Of a DNA stretch of 64,000 nt, positions 1-11,293 are shown one piece after another. The translations under genes were made by a program, and so were the position numbers. The stretch's first letter is position 1, and every line of letters starts with the position of its first letter. The stretch is taken from assembly GCF_024323335.1 (NCBI RefSeq), contig NC_066579.1:1398501-1462500 (forward strand), given 5' to 3'. The stretch comes from Lathyrus oleraceus. Lineage: Eukaryota > Streptophyta > Magnoliopsida > Fabales > Fabaceae. The notes under the pieces were generated by a model. That model was given only the letters and a program-made list of their open reading frames with translations. It searched no databases and was not told where the DNA came from.

Positions 1-71
<71 letters not shown>
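1..71. repeat. (TA)n microsatellite at window edge
   Basis: An uninterrupted TA dinucleotide tract that starts at or before the window edge, so its full length is unknown. Confidence 0.97.
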
Positions 72-73
<2 letters not shown>

Positions 74-479
74 TACTCAACACTCATTAATAAATTCCAT
101 ATTTTATTTGGTTTGTTGTCACAACCAGATATATTATTGATGTTCTCATCACTGTGTTCACACTCTTGTACACACTCTTGTAGTCAATATAAAGCATGTA
201 TGAATCAAAGCGCTTGTACCATTTCCTTTGAGACTACTTTAAACCATACTAATACATCTTCAACTTATAAACTAGTATGCCATGTCCAGTATTACTAAAA
301 CCCTTTAACTAATACTTATAAATTTATTCATCTAGATTACCGTGAAAAAATAATGTCTTAACATTCATCTGCTATAAATACATGTCTCAACTAAGTACAT
401 ATGCTAACTACCTTTATAGAAGTATGTCTGAAAATCAGAGAGAAAACATCATTATAGTAAATATCTTTCTGTTATGATT
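72..479. other. no gene recognised
   Basis: AT-rich sequence between the TA tract and the copia remnant. The open frame at 113-298 is short, low in complexity and has no recognisable domain. Part may be further decayed retrotransposon, but nothing can be aligned by eye. Confidence 0.6.
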
Positions 480-3070
480 ACCCCTTTGCTACAAGACGAG
501 CCATAAATTTTCCCCTTCTTTTTATTTTATTATTATTGTTCGTTCTCTTGAACACCCACTTACAACTGATGGCCTTTTTCCATTTAGGAAGTGGAACAAG
601 CTCCCATGGAACATTTTTTTTCAATGACATCTCCTCTACCACTAAACTCATCCACATATCTTTCTTCTAGCTAGATATAGCCTCTCGAACGGTGGAAGGG
701 TCCCAAGAACTAGTAAGAATTGCATAGGCTGTCAACTTTTCATACTAATATCTTTTTTGTGGCTTGGTTGAACGAGGATCTCTGTCAAATACAAGAATAT
801 AATCATGTACTCCATTTGAAACTTTAGGTCCATGATCAATTTCAGTATTAGAGTTTGGTTTCTCAGGTGGTTTAGGCATACCTGCATATTGTTCACTAGT
901 GGCATATCAATATCCATTTGATTCAGCTGTTTGCTGTAATTTTATCATTTAGATGTTGACCCACTTGTTGCAATTGACAAATTCAACCTCAAGTACCCAT
1001 CTAAAATAACATATATGTTAAATACCATATTCTTTTTAATCAGGTCCCATAACTTGAACCCTTTCATATTTTTTGCATAACCAACAAAGACACACTTCTT
1101 CGACTTTAGATCAAGTTTGGATCGATCTTAAATGGATATATCCACATAAGTTAGACAAATAAAAATCCTTAAATTGTAAATATCAATAGGATTACATGGC
1201 CATACATAATATGCAACATTCCGCTCAAATGAAGCATGTAGTGACTTTTTGAGAAGATATCACCCATGTTAACTGCCTATTCCCAAAAATCTTATGATAG
1301 TTTAGTATTTAACAAGAAACATCTTCCTATTTCAATTATAGACCTATTTATTCTCTCTACCACACCATTTTGTTTTGGTATCTTACAATCTTGATATGCC
1401 TTTGAATACCATGTTCTTCACAGAATCTCCTTAAATTTGAATCAGCATACTTTGTCCCATTACCTGACCATGAATACTTGATTTTATGGCTATATAATTC
1501 TCTACCTTTCCCTTCAAAAACATAAATTTGGAAAAGACTTCATATTTTTGCTTCAAGAAACACATTCAAACCTTGTGAGAAAAATCATCTATGAAAGTCA
1601 CAAAATACTTGAAACCATCCATGAAAACCTTTTTGGGAGGCCCCACACATTGGAAGGCACAGTCTAAAATTCCCTTTATTTTGTGCTTTCCGGTCTTTTA
1701 CTAAACACAACATTATTACCAAGTAAAATGTACATGCACAAATCAATCTTGAAACTACAAACACCCTCTAACAATTTTATCTTATGAAGTTCCATCATCT
1801 CACGCTCACTGAGATGACCCATATGCATACGCTAGAGTTTGGTTGCATCATTATTAGACTAAACTAATATATCATCACGTATAACAATGTTCACCAATAG
1901 TTTATATATGTAACATGCAGTCATCTTTTCTCTCATCACAGTCAAGACACCTTTACTAACCTTCATAATGTCTCTATCTCCATTAAACATGTAGGAAAAA
2001 AAATATTTTTCCATATAGTACCTAGAAAAATCAAGTTCTTCCTCAACTCTAAAATATATATGACGTAGATCAATGTTCACTCGCCACAGTTGCCCATGCT
2101 AAATTCAATTTGTCACATTCCAGTGATAGTACATGTTTTATAATCACTTAGATAAACAAATCCAAAATTACCTAACCAGAATGTAGTGAACCATTATCAG
2201 TGTGGATTCAGGAGGTAAGAACATCTAAAGTCAAGAACCCATTCATTTGTCCACTTGTTGGATGAGACACATAAGATATCTGAATCATTACCACAATCAT
2301 TGGTTTGAACCATATTTTGTTGAACTAGATGAGCCATGATTTCTGGTTGGATAATCTTGTTTCCAGTGCCCACCATATTTGCATCTAAACGCTCGGTTTT
2401 TTTTTCTTCCGATTATTGTATTTAGACAAAAAAATCGATAACCTGCTTTTCTTATGTTCTTCCCACGATCTTGACCCCAATTCATATATAGATTATCAGC
2501 TTGAGTTCCTTCTTCTGCATTTGGTTTCCTTTGTGAATGAGATAAAAGTGTAGCAATAGTTACATCAATACTAGTAATATCTTTCCCATAGGTAAGATAA
2601 CTAGTCACTAAGTTGTTATAAGAGCTTGTAATGAGCATATCAAGATAATTGACTTATCTGAGTCATCAATCTTCACTACATGTCTCACCAGACCAGTGAC
2701 TATGTTCTTGAAAATATTGACATGTTTTTGCAAATTGAATCCTTAGTGCATCTTTAGATTGTATAATTGATGTTTCAAGAACAACTTGTTCATCAACATA
2801 TTTGACATAACTCTCAAATTTTATTTTTGGCATTGTTAAGTTCAAAATATGATACATCACCTCGGATGAAACACATAGGTGAATCAATATTGTGACCTTC
2901 TTCTTCATCTATACTTAATTAGTATCCTTCATGTCAATCATTTTCGTCTAACAATTAGCCTTTTACAAACTTTGTTGAGCCAAGATATCCTTAACCCTCC
3001 TTTTCCATAATCTAAAATTATTCATCCCGCTGAACCTTGTTACCTCAAATTTTACACCAAGGTTAATCGC
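480..3070 (-). pseudogene. decayed Ty1/copia gag-pol remnant
   Basis: Read on the minus strand, fragments appear in the normal copia order. The gag N-terminus lies near 3075-2966 (frame containing FSGMNNFRLWKRRVKDIL). Gag middle and a degenerate zinc knuckle (CKYGGHWKQDYPTRN, a CCHC lacking some ligands) follow at 2638-2297. A protease-like stretch near 2250 reads WVLDFRCS where copia proteins usually have WVLDSGCS, so the DSG active site is lost. Integrase follows near 1380-1300 (PKQNGVVERINRS) and the start of RT near 600-545 (LVPLPKWKKAISCKWVFK). No long frame survives; stops and frameshifts are frequent. The RT catalytic region and 3' LTR are not seen. Plant copia elements encode reverse transcription and integration functions; this copy is dead. 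Confidence 0.85.
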
Positions 3071-3082
3071 CTTATAATACCA
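3071..3082 (-). other. possible copia primer-binding site
   Basis: On the minus strand this reads TGGTATTATAAG, directly ahead of the gag start of the remnant, where copia elements carry a TGGTATCAGAGC-type site complementary to initiator tRNA-Met. The match is imperfect. If correct, the remaining end of the 5' LTR occupies about 3085-3250 and is cut by the TA tract. Confidence 0.4.
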
Positions 3083-3250
3083 ATTGTTATAACAAAAACC
3101 ACTATAGAAGATTAAAGAGAAACGATAATAAAAGACAATGAACACAATCAATCTTTGTTAACGCAATTCAGTAAATTATGTTTACCTTTGTGGCTATAAA
3201 GCATATATGTTTTCTTTAATTTTTGTGATAATTAAAGTTATAGTGTTACA

Positions 3251-3252
<2 letters not shown>

Positions 3253-3339
<87 letters not shown>

Positions 3340-3349
3340 ATATATATAA
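3253..3349. repeat. (TA)n microsatellite
   Basis: About 97 bp of TA repeats with one phase break (TATTATA) near 3329. Confidence 0.97.
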
Positions 3350-3386
3350 TACTACCCTTGAACTATGTCACAAGGCCCCATCATCC

Positions 3387-3474
3387 ACACCCTAATCACC
3401 TATCCACAACAAACAATTGAATCTAAGACACATTTTGTATCTTCTACACCCTAATCACCTATCCACAACAAACA
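3387..3474. repeat. short tandem duplication
   Basis: A block of about 29 bp beginning ACACCCTAATCACC occurs at 3387 and again at 3446, a 59-bp period, between two TA tracts. Confidence 0.8.
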
Positions 3475-3493
3475 TTTGAGACAAAAGCAAGGT

Positions 3494-3601
<108 letters not shown>

Positions 3602-4020
3602 CTGTCATACTGAACACTTATTTATAAATTTTGTATCTTCTTTTCTTTCTAGTCACAACTAAATATTCGAGGCATACTCAACACTTATAAAACTCAACCT
3701 ACAAAGTAAGATAGTCTCTAAATTATATACACATTTAATTTCTCCAGAGCTTAACTTGTCATTATACAAGAAATGACTCAATAAATTTTAGATAATATAA
3801 CTTTAATTACATTTTAGAATTTTGTTTAGACCTAAATCAAACATACAAATATAAATTAATTATAAGGTGTTGAGTATCTTTTCTTTTACATTTTTTTAAG
3901 TCATATCTTATCTAATACGAGACTAGCGTGTTTTACATATTCCTATGCTAATAAATATTTAAGTGTTTACATATTGATATTGATATAGTAGAAAGAACAT
4001 GGTTACTTAATCTATGTTAT

Positions 4021-4672
4021 TTGACATGTAGAGATACTTTTGAACTTTACTCCATAGAAATGAAAAAGTTGTCTATGACTATTGTTGAATATGTGGGAAA
4101 AGCTTTAAAAATGGATGAAAAAGAAATGAATATTGAATTTGAAGATGGGATACAATCGATGAGAATAAATTATTATCCTCCATGTCCTCAACCAGAAAAG
4201 GTTATTGGGCTAACACCACATTCAGATGCATCAGGACTCACAATCCTCTTACAACTCAATGATGTTCAAGGTCTCCAAGTAAGAAAAGATGGCATGTGGG
4301 TCCCAGTTAAACCCTTGCCTAATGCCTTCATTGTCAATATTGGAGACATTCTTGAGGTAAAATTGTTCCTTTATATTCTAACTCTAAGGTTGTTTATTTT
4401 TTATTTTAATTATATGTTTTTGTTGGCAGATTGTAACTAATGGAATATATAGAAGTATTGAACATCGAGCAATTGTGAACTCTGCAAAAGAAAGACTATC
4501 AATTGCAACATTCTGTACAACAAGACACAACGGAGAGGTGGGTCCCGCAACAAGCTTCATCACCAAAGAAACTCCGGCACGATTCAAAAGAATTGGGTTA
4601 GATGAATACTTGAGGAATGTTTTTCTTCGTAAACTTGATGGCAAGTCTTACCTAGATGCCATGAGGACATAA
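4021..4672 (+). CDS. 2-oxoglutarate/Fe(II)-dependent oxygenase, SRG1-like, 5'-truncated, two exons
   Basis: Exon 4021-4356 and exon 4430-4672 flank a 73-bp AT-rich intron (GT at 4357, AG at 4428-4429). The spliced product is about 193 residues and covers the C-terminal 2OG-Fe(II) oxygenase domain. Visible are the [20 protein letters not shown] block, with the first His and the Asp of the HxD iron-binding motif, the second His in SIEHRAIVN, and the RLS motif that contacts 2-oxoglutarate. So all cofactor ligands are present. The N-terminal DIOX_N half (about 150 residues in full-length relatives of about 350) is not visible upstream. 4021 is only where homology begins: there is no convincing ATG, and the ATG at 4026 meets a stop at once. 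Family members oxidise small molecules in hormone or specialised metabolism; the substrate cannot be told. It is either a truncated pseudogene or the last exons of a gene whose first exon lies beyond the TA tracts. Confidence 0.85.
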
Positions 4673-4920
4673 TATCTCTAAATCAAGTGATTGAAGTTGG
4701 TTTACTATCATACTTATATATGTCAATATGGGTATTGATATTAAAATAAAATTATCATAAATAATGAATAGATAGACGGTCAGATAAGTGATGAACCGTT
4801 GTTGTTTTTCTTATATAACTTATTTAATAATGTGTTAAATTGATAATCTAAAATTTAGATTTTTGATAATATTTATAATTTTTTTAATGATGTATGAATA
4901 ATTGACATAAATCAACGAAA

Positions 4921-4991
4921 CCAATTTTTTTAGATAATTAAGAATAGGGCCGATTACCAATTTTTTTAGATAATTAAGAATAGGGCCGATT
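4921..4991. repeat. 36-bp tandem duplication
   Basis: A 36-bp unit containing AGATAATTAAGAATAGGGCC is present twice head to tail, starting at 4921 and 4957, downstream of the oxygenase. The rest of 4673-5349 is AT-rich and shows no gene. Confidence 0.85.
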
Positions 4992-5349
4992 CTAATGTTA
5001 ACGCCCCTATGAAATATGTAAAGGAATAGAATATTTATCACTTCCATGTCTTTGATGGCAAATTGTTGGTCCTTAATAACATGAAGGTTGATCTTGGTAA
5101 TTCGGTCCTAAAACTGAAGAATGTCTCTTTCCTTGTATATTCGATTTTTAATATATTTTTTTCGTATTTTTAACAAATGAACTTTGACTATAAAAAAATG
5201 CGTACACATTGAAGAAACTAACATCAAGTAGGTAGAAGCGGACATATTTGATTATTCAAATATTCTTATAAATTTGCATATCAAAATAAAGACAAAGAAA
5301 AAAATAATGACCAAGTTCAAGAAACAAATAAATATTAACAGAAAAATAA

Positions 5350-6830
5350 AAACCTCGTCAACTTCGCGAGGAATAGAAATCATCAAGAGATCATCCAACC
5401 TAGAATGTAATATGAGACATCTTTAAACCAACTATGTGATTTTATGGCATTTGTTTCTCAAATTTGGCCAAATGATGTCAATGAAGCTCTCATTGATGAT
5501 TATGGGACTCTTGTTATGGAAGAAGAGTTAAATCAATTTGAGAGAAATAGTATGTGCTAATTAGGTCTCAAGTTTATGACTAAGCTCAAGATTTGAACCG
5601 AAAGGATATATCTCAACAAACTTAATGAAAATGACATTGTTTTAAGAATAAATCAAGTCTTGTTGCGAAAGGACACAATTAACATGAAGACTTAGATTTC
5701 GATGAAACCTATGCCCTTGTAGCTAGATCAGAATCCATAAGAATGCTTCTTGCTTTTCTTTGCATCATGAATTTCAAAATGTTCCAAATGGATGTAAATA
5801 TTGTGTTCTTAACATTTTCATCCAAGAGAATGTAGATGTTGATCAACCTTCTAGTTTTAAATATTTCTCTCTTTCTACCCGTGTCTTCAAACCCCTTGTG
5901 CTTGGTTTGATTGTTTACCAAAGTTTTTACTTAAAAATAATTTTTAAAGAGAAAAGATCGAAGCTTAAGATTACACTTTTGAAAATTTATGTCGATGATA
6001 TCATATGCGATTCTACTGAAGAATGTCTATGTCAGTATTTCTCTAATATGACGCAAAATGAGTTCAAAATGTCAATAATTGGTGAACTTCACTACTTTCT
6101 TGCATTACATATACATTAAACAAAATAAGGTTCCTTGAAAAATCAAGCTAAATATTAAAAAGAAGTCTTAAAAATTATCAACTCCCACAAGCATATCAAT
6201 GTTACGGGGGAATCAGTAAAGGAACGCAAATATTAAGGTTATTATCTTCTATACCTTATTGTACTTGTGATTCATTTTTAATGTATGTATGTGTGCATCC
6301 TTTTAACAAAACCCCAAAGACTCGCACCTCACCATAATCAAATGGATTTTGAGATATCTCACTAGCACGCCATAAATGGGTTTATGGTACCCCAAATGAG
6401 ATTTTTCTATTAGGTACTCTAATGTTGATTTCACTGGTTGTAAATTGGATCAAAAAAGTATTAGTGGTACATGTTACTTGTTTGAAACTTGCTTGTTTCT
6501 TGGCATAGCGAGAAACAAGCAAGTATCGTGTTATCCACAGTCGAATAAAACAACCGTTAAGTGACTATGGTATTAATCTCAATTGTGTCTTGATTAAATG
6601 CAATAACATTAATGTCATAAAACTCAATAAGAATCTAGTACTTTAGTCTCAGACAAAACATATTGAGAATAGTCACCACTTTATTAGGGATAATATTAAA
6701 AAAGGGAATCGCTTAATTGAGTTCGTGTCATTATCTAATCAATTAGAAGATATTTTTACTAAAAAATTTCCTAATGAGACCTTCTTTTCTATAAGAACTA
6801 AATTAGGAATTTGAAATTAACCATTCATTG
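5350..6830 (+). pseudogene. decayed SIRE-like Ty1/copia pol remnant (RT and RNase H)
   Basis: Plus-strand fragments in copia order. Pre-RT and RT start come at about 5440-5560 (FVSQIWPNDVNEALIDD, LVMEEELNQFERN). The RT middle is at 5590-5790, broken by many stops. The RT catalytic region is at 5970-6115 (LLKIYVDDIICDSTEE, with the YVDD box intact). RNase H and the pol C-terminus lie at 6470-6830 (FIRDNIKKGNRLIEFV, QLEDIFTKKF). The wording resembles the SIRE/Maximus lineage. It is opposite in orientation to the remnant at 480-3070, so these are two different insertions. Gag, integrase and LTRs are not identified. Confidence 0.85.
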
Positions 6831-7315
6831 ACTAAAGAATCTTATGTGCTCCTACTCCTTCTTCTTTTTCCTTATATTCTCCATGTGTTATATAATATGG
6901 CTATGTGTTTTATATTTTCCCCCCGCTTATGATTATGCTCAAGAGGGGTAACTATACGCTCAGGAGGAATATACTAGCTATATCTGTTGAGGGGAGTTAA
7001 CACTCAAACATTTTCTTTTCTTCTTAACTTATCCATTTTGCCACCTCCTAGAGATATGTGATGGGATAATAAAAAATGTGTAAAACGTGGTTCTATGTGC
7101 TAAATAGATTTATCAAACTTTGTGATGAAGACAAATAAAATAAAGAAAAATAAAAAACATCTTCAAATAAAGAAGAAAATGTGAAACAAATCAAAAAGCT
7201 AGAAGTTTGCAGGGTTTATGCAAGAGAATCAAAAGCTAAATAACTTTACCATGAAACAAAGCTAAGTCCAAAAAGCTTGCATGTGATCATGTAATTATTT
7301 GATCAGATACAAAAT
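6831..7315. other. no gene recognised
   Basis: Non-coding. The first part may be the 3' untranslated end of the copia remnant (purine-rich GGGG runs near 6950-7000 could be a decayed polypurine tract). No ORF or RNA gene is visible. Confidence 0.5.
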
Positions 7316-7600
7316 GCTTAAATAGTCAATTGGTCCCTGTAAGTTTGCGTGTTTTGGTTTTTCGTCACAGTATATATATTTTTGGATAAAGTCCTTAAAT
7401 TTTGAATTGTATTTGACTTTAGTCCCTAAAGTTAAAATCAGTAGGAAAGTTTGCTGGTTTCCTGCGAATTTTCTTACGGATTTTAACTTTAGAGACTACA
7501 ACCAAAAGGATTTTATCATTCTGAGATGAGTTCCAAAAAAAGATACAGGAACGAAAATCAAAATCATGTCAACTTATAGGGACCAATTGACTATTTAAGC
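7316..7600. mobile_element. fold-back MITE, 285 bp
   Basis: The left end reads GCTTAAATAGTCAATTGGTC and the right end is its reverse complement; the inverted match runs about 30 bp with one or two mismatches. Internal segments also pair loosely (TTTAGTCCCTAAAGTT against AACTTTAGAGACTA), so most of the element could fold back on itself. It has no coding capacity. The target-site duplication is not clear, so the superfamily is left open. Confidence 0.75.
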
Positions 7601-7669
7601 CAATATAAAATTATATGTGTGCTCTCAAAATATTAAGGTCATATCACTCATACCAGAAACTTTGTCTTC

Positions 7670-8536
7670 AAAGCATCATCTTTTTCAAACAAAAAAAAAT
7701 CTTCTAAAACTCCTTGGTTTGGGAAAAGCCTTTTAATACAAAATCCTAATCGATTACAATACTTATTAAATTAATTATATAGAGAGGAAAATTCTCATTA
7801 ATCGATTATGACATTTTTGTAATCGATCAAAGGGAGAACTTGTTTAATCAATAATTAATGAAGCCTTCTAATAGATTATGGTTCAGATGGAGCAAACTAT
7901 TCAATATTTTGGTAAGTCATAATTGATTATGGCCTCATCCTAGTAGATATGGACGCAAATATGGCCTTAAAAACCTTACTTTCTTTGATAAATGTTTTAC
8001 TACACAAGGAATACTTATAATTATTTGAAAACACACAAGAAATCTAAAAATAACATCTCTTTTACTCATTCCTCTACTCTTTTTAAATTTCATATTCACT
8101 TAAATAATATTTTAGTGATGAGAGAGAAAACACTTAAGTAAATGTATCTTATGTTAGATACTGCTGAAATATAACTATAAACAAGCTAGGGTTGATCTCT
8201 TGAATAATATGTGGAGCTATGTGCTTGTAGGTACAACCATCTATATGTGGTTTTGATGATGATAACATCTAATGTCAAGCGACGTTCATTGGGATCATGG
8301 AGAATCTTTGATCAAGGAACTTCTAGTAATGGAATTTATCAAAGAAGTTATATCAAGCCTTATTAAATAGAAGAATTTAAGTCCCAAATCAAGTTTTGAA
8401 TCTATGGTGAATCTAGTAAAGGATCTTGAGGCTTCTGGTTATGAAAGAGAGGAACAGTGAAAACTCGCATGATCATGTGTCTGTGTGATCAATGTATTAT
8501 AAATGTAGAAGATTATCTCTTAATATACTAAGACAA

Positions 8537-8604
<68 letters not shown>

Positions 8605-9440
8605 TTTAGAGCCTCTCTACTTTCATAAAATCCCCAGAAAATGTTATAAGCAAGTAACTAGTTGATTACTAACTCGAATAATCTTTTAGGAGTGTAGTTT
8701 ACACTAGATAACCGATTATCACATCAAGGTTAATCTATTATATCTTGTTTAATGTCTGTTAGTCAATTAAGAGGGCTTATAATAGATTAGTGACAATGAA
8801 TTTGAAAACCTTCCATATTTAGACTACATAATCGATTAGACCTAAGACATATTTGATTATGAGCATTAAAAAGCACAGTGATATCTTTCCTTTTTGAGCC
8901 ATAGTTTCCGATAAATAAAGGGTTTCCACTCTTTTGAAAACACATCAGAATTATAATTTCAACTATCCATTTCTTATTTTCTCTCTTCTTTTCTTATATA
9001 ATATTTTACTAAAGTTTCCTTGAGCCTTGGGAGTAAAAAATACTACTGAGAATTTTTATTATATTGGTGATCATGCTTAAGTGTTTTTCATACAGAGTGC
9101 CATTATTTTTGTTTGATATCTTGGGTTGTTTAGGTGGATTTATATTCTTGCAGATATGATGTCTACAACAACCTGTTTGGTTTTGATGTTGGCAACGCTC
9201 TAAAGTGAAGTCCTCATCAGAAGTGTTGATCAAGCCCATTTGGTGTTAATGATGACAAAATTATAAGTTAAAGTCATCATGTGATGTGGTGATCAAGTTG
9301 TGGTGTTTGAAGATCAACATATCAATGCCAATCTCTAGAGAACAACACCTTATGTCAAGCACCATTCATTGAAATCAATGAAGATGTATGATCAAGTAAT
9401 GTGTATGATGAAGGGTTAAATCATGAAGGGTTATCTAAGA
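7670..9440. repeat. diverged SIRE-like LTR fragments
   Basis: Similar blocks recur in the same orientation: CTAATGTCAAGCGACGTTCA near 8270 against CTTATGTCAAGCACCATTCA near 9348, and GAAAACACA with flanks near 8030 and 8938. TGGTTTTGATGATGATAACA near 8251 resembles the start of SIRE-type LTRs. Several ATCGATTA-like motifs are scattered through 7750-8850. No coding sequence is seen. I infer two or three decayed LTRs or LTR ends; boundaries are uncertain. Confidence 0.4.
8536..8602. repeat. compound (CT)n(CA)n microsatellite
   Basis: A CT tract to about 8563 passes directly into a CA tract ending at 8602. Confidence 0.95.
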
Positions 9441-9443
9441 CTT

Positions 9444-9795
9444 AATTAAGAAAATTTTAACGGAAGATAAATAATCGACCTTAAACAAGGTCTACTAAAC
9501 CTTAAGTCCGATTATCCGAGGACAAAGCAGATGTACATCCGATCATCCCTTTTCATCCAAGTTGTAATTAAGAAAATTTTAACGGAACATGAATAATTGG
9601 CCTTAAACAAGGTGTGTGCCTTGCGTCCGATTATTCAAGGACATAATTGATGTACATCCGATCATCTCCTGTAATCCGAGATTTTTGAAAAGTTTTTTAA
9701 CAGAAGACTCGAAGCGGTGAGGTATACCCCTCCCACTCGTTTATTCGAAGAGAAAGTGGATGTGCATCCATCCATTCCATTTTCAATCAAGTTAA
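9444..9795. repeat. degenerate minisatellite, three units of about 120 bp
   Basis: Landmarks AAAATTTTAACGG, CCTTAAACAAGGT and ATGTACATCCGATCAT recur at spacings of 122 and then about 115 bp. The first two units are close; the third (from about 9688) is more diverged. Its reading frames are incidental. Confidence 0.8.
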
Positions 9796-10106
9796 AACAT
9801 TTATTCTTACAAAGAAACAAAATGAAAGATAATGTAACGAGATGCAACGAAACACGTGGTAACTTAGCGAGATGTGGATAAAAACAAGGGTGTGGGGATT
9901 TGCTTTCCATTCATCAAAGGGCTTTTGAGCCCAATTGTTAATTTTAAAAAAAAGTGGTGTGAAAATTTGTTCACATACACCAATGGGCTTTTGAGCGCAC
10001 TTATTAGTTCAAAAACAAATAAAAGAAAGGAAGTGTGGGGTGTATACAGATTGAGCCCAAATTGAAAGACAACCCAAACCTAAAAGGCACAAACATTTAG
10101 CTTACT
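9796..10106. other. no gene recognised, LTR-like
   Basis: Contains two similar phrases, CCATTCATCAAAGGGCTTTTGAGC (near 9908) and CACCAATGGGCTTTTGAGC (near 9978), suggesting a degenerate duplication inside a retrotransposon LTR. No ORF of interest. Confidence 0.4.
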
Positions 10107-10193
<87 letters not shown>

Positions 10194-10205
10194 AATAAAT
10201 AAAAT
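10107..10205. repeat. (TAA)n then (TAAA)n microsatellite
   Basis: A TAA trinucleotide tract to about 10185 is followed by TAAA/TAAAT units. Confidence 0.95.
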
Positions 10206-10970
10206 AAAATAATAATAAATGACTTTGACCAAATCAAATTCATCTTTTTCAAAAAGAATAAAGCAAACAAGCGAGAGTAAAAAAACATACAACCCCTTTC
10301 TTACATTTTAATGTCTCTCTCATTTTCTCAACAAAAGAAAAAAATAGAAGTTTTTCCTCTCTCTCATACACACACATACACACCAAAACATACATTTCTT
10401 ATAAGAAATCAATTTTTCTCTCTTATAAAACCAAGGAAATACAACAATCAAACACATCAAAGCTTCTTCTAACAAAATGGAACAAGGTAGAATAAAAGGA
10501 AAGAAAATAAAAAGCTACAGGTGGCATAAAAACGACAGATCTGACGGAGGCGGTGAATGGTATGGGCAATATCCAACGGAAGGTGATGTTGTGGGTTTTG
10601 TTTTCTGGTGACACGCGTGGGTGGCATGGATGTGCGACCGAATTAGATTTTGTATCAGTGACTTTTAGGCGAAAAAACACAATTTCCAGCAAGAAAGAGG
10701 TGCGGCCGGATTCAGTTATTTTCCAATTCTTCTTCTTCTGTTTATTTGTTGTTTCCGTATTCTTGTTATTGTGTTGTTGTATGTTTTTTTTATGGGGAAT
10801 GTGAGTTCAATGGATTATGAAGTTTTTGTTGTGATGAAAAATTGATGTGTCATTTATGAAGGTTGTTGGAGGTTGAATGTGGATGTTTGATGAGGAAGAT
10901 GAATATTAAAGGGTGATGAATGGTGAAGGTGAGGGAGGTATGGTAATGGTGGATTTTATGATGGTGGAAA
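10206..10970. other. non-coding region interrupted by copia insertion
   Basis: A CT-rich leader-like stretch and a TATA-like motif (TATAAAACC near 10425) precede G-rich sequence rich in GGTGATGAATGG-type words. Overlapping frames at 10423-10692 (minus) and 10553-10804 (plus) show no domain and are judged chance. Because 15527-16650 continues it on the other side of the copia element, the whole may be a long Ty3/gypsy LTR; this is inference. Confidence 0.4.
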
Positions 10971-11209
10971 TGTTAAAAATACTTTAGATAAGACACTCAA
11001 TTGATGGAAAGGTTTTGTGTCTCTTTATTTGAGATGATATTTAGCTTTTAAATAGATACAAAATGAAACATGTATAAAGCCACTTCTGTAGCAGTTACAA
11101 AAACAAAGGAAAAACAGTTCCTAAGGAATAGATATTCCCATAATACTAGGAATTATTCAACAAACTTAGATTAAGGAAATAACACGTAAACAAATTAGCT
11201 AGACCAACA
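10971..11209 (-). repeat. copia 3' LTR
   Basis: 239 bp, bounded by TG and CA, flanked on the left by the GGAAA target duplication. It pairs with 15280-15521. Confidence 0.93.
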
Positions 11210-11221
11210 GTCCCTCCCTTA
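11210..11221 (-). other. copia polypurine tract
   Basis: On the minus strand this reads AAGGGAGGGAC, directly before the 3' LTR, where plus-strand DNA synthesis is primed. Confidence 0.85.
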
Positions 11222-11293
11222 AGCTAAGGCATTTGTGTTTTAGTTTACTTCAGCAGCATTTGTCATTCCAAGCATATCATGGAGTTTCTCAAA

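Noticed and set aside
3207..3395. ORF of alternating Tyr-Ile (also at 21262-21604 and 32955-33146)
   Set aside because: These are translations of TA microsatellites and not genes.
9444..9795. Possible CRISPR-like array
   Set aside because: Units are contiguous degenerate tandem repeats without spacers, in a plant genome.
10080..10292. Ile-rich and Leu-rich ORFs on the minus strand
   Set aside because: They are translations of the (TAA)n tract.
10423..10804. Overlapping 89- and 83-residue ORFs on opposite strands
   Set aside because: No domain or signal peptide of a known kind; they lie in LTR-like non-coding sequence and overlap each other.
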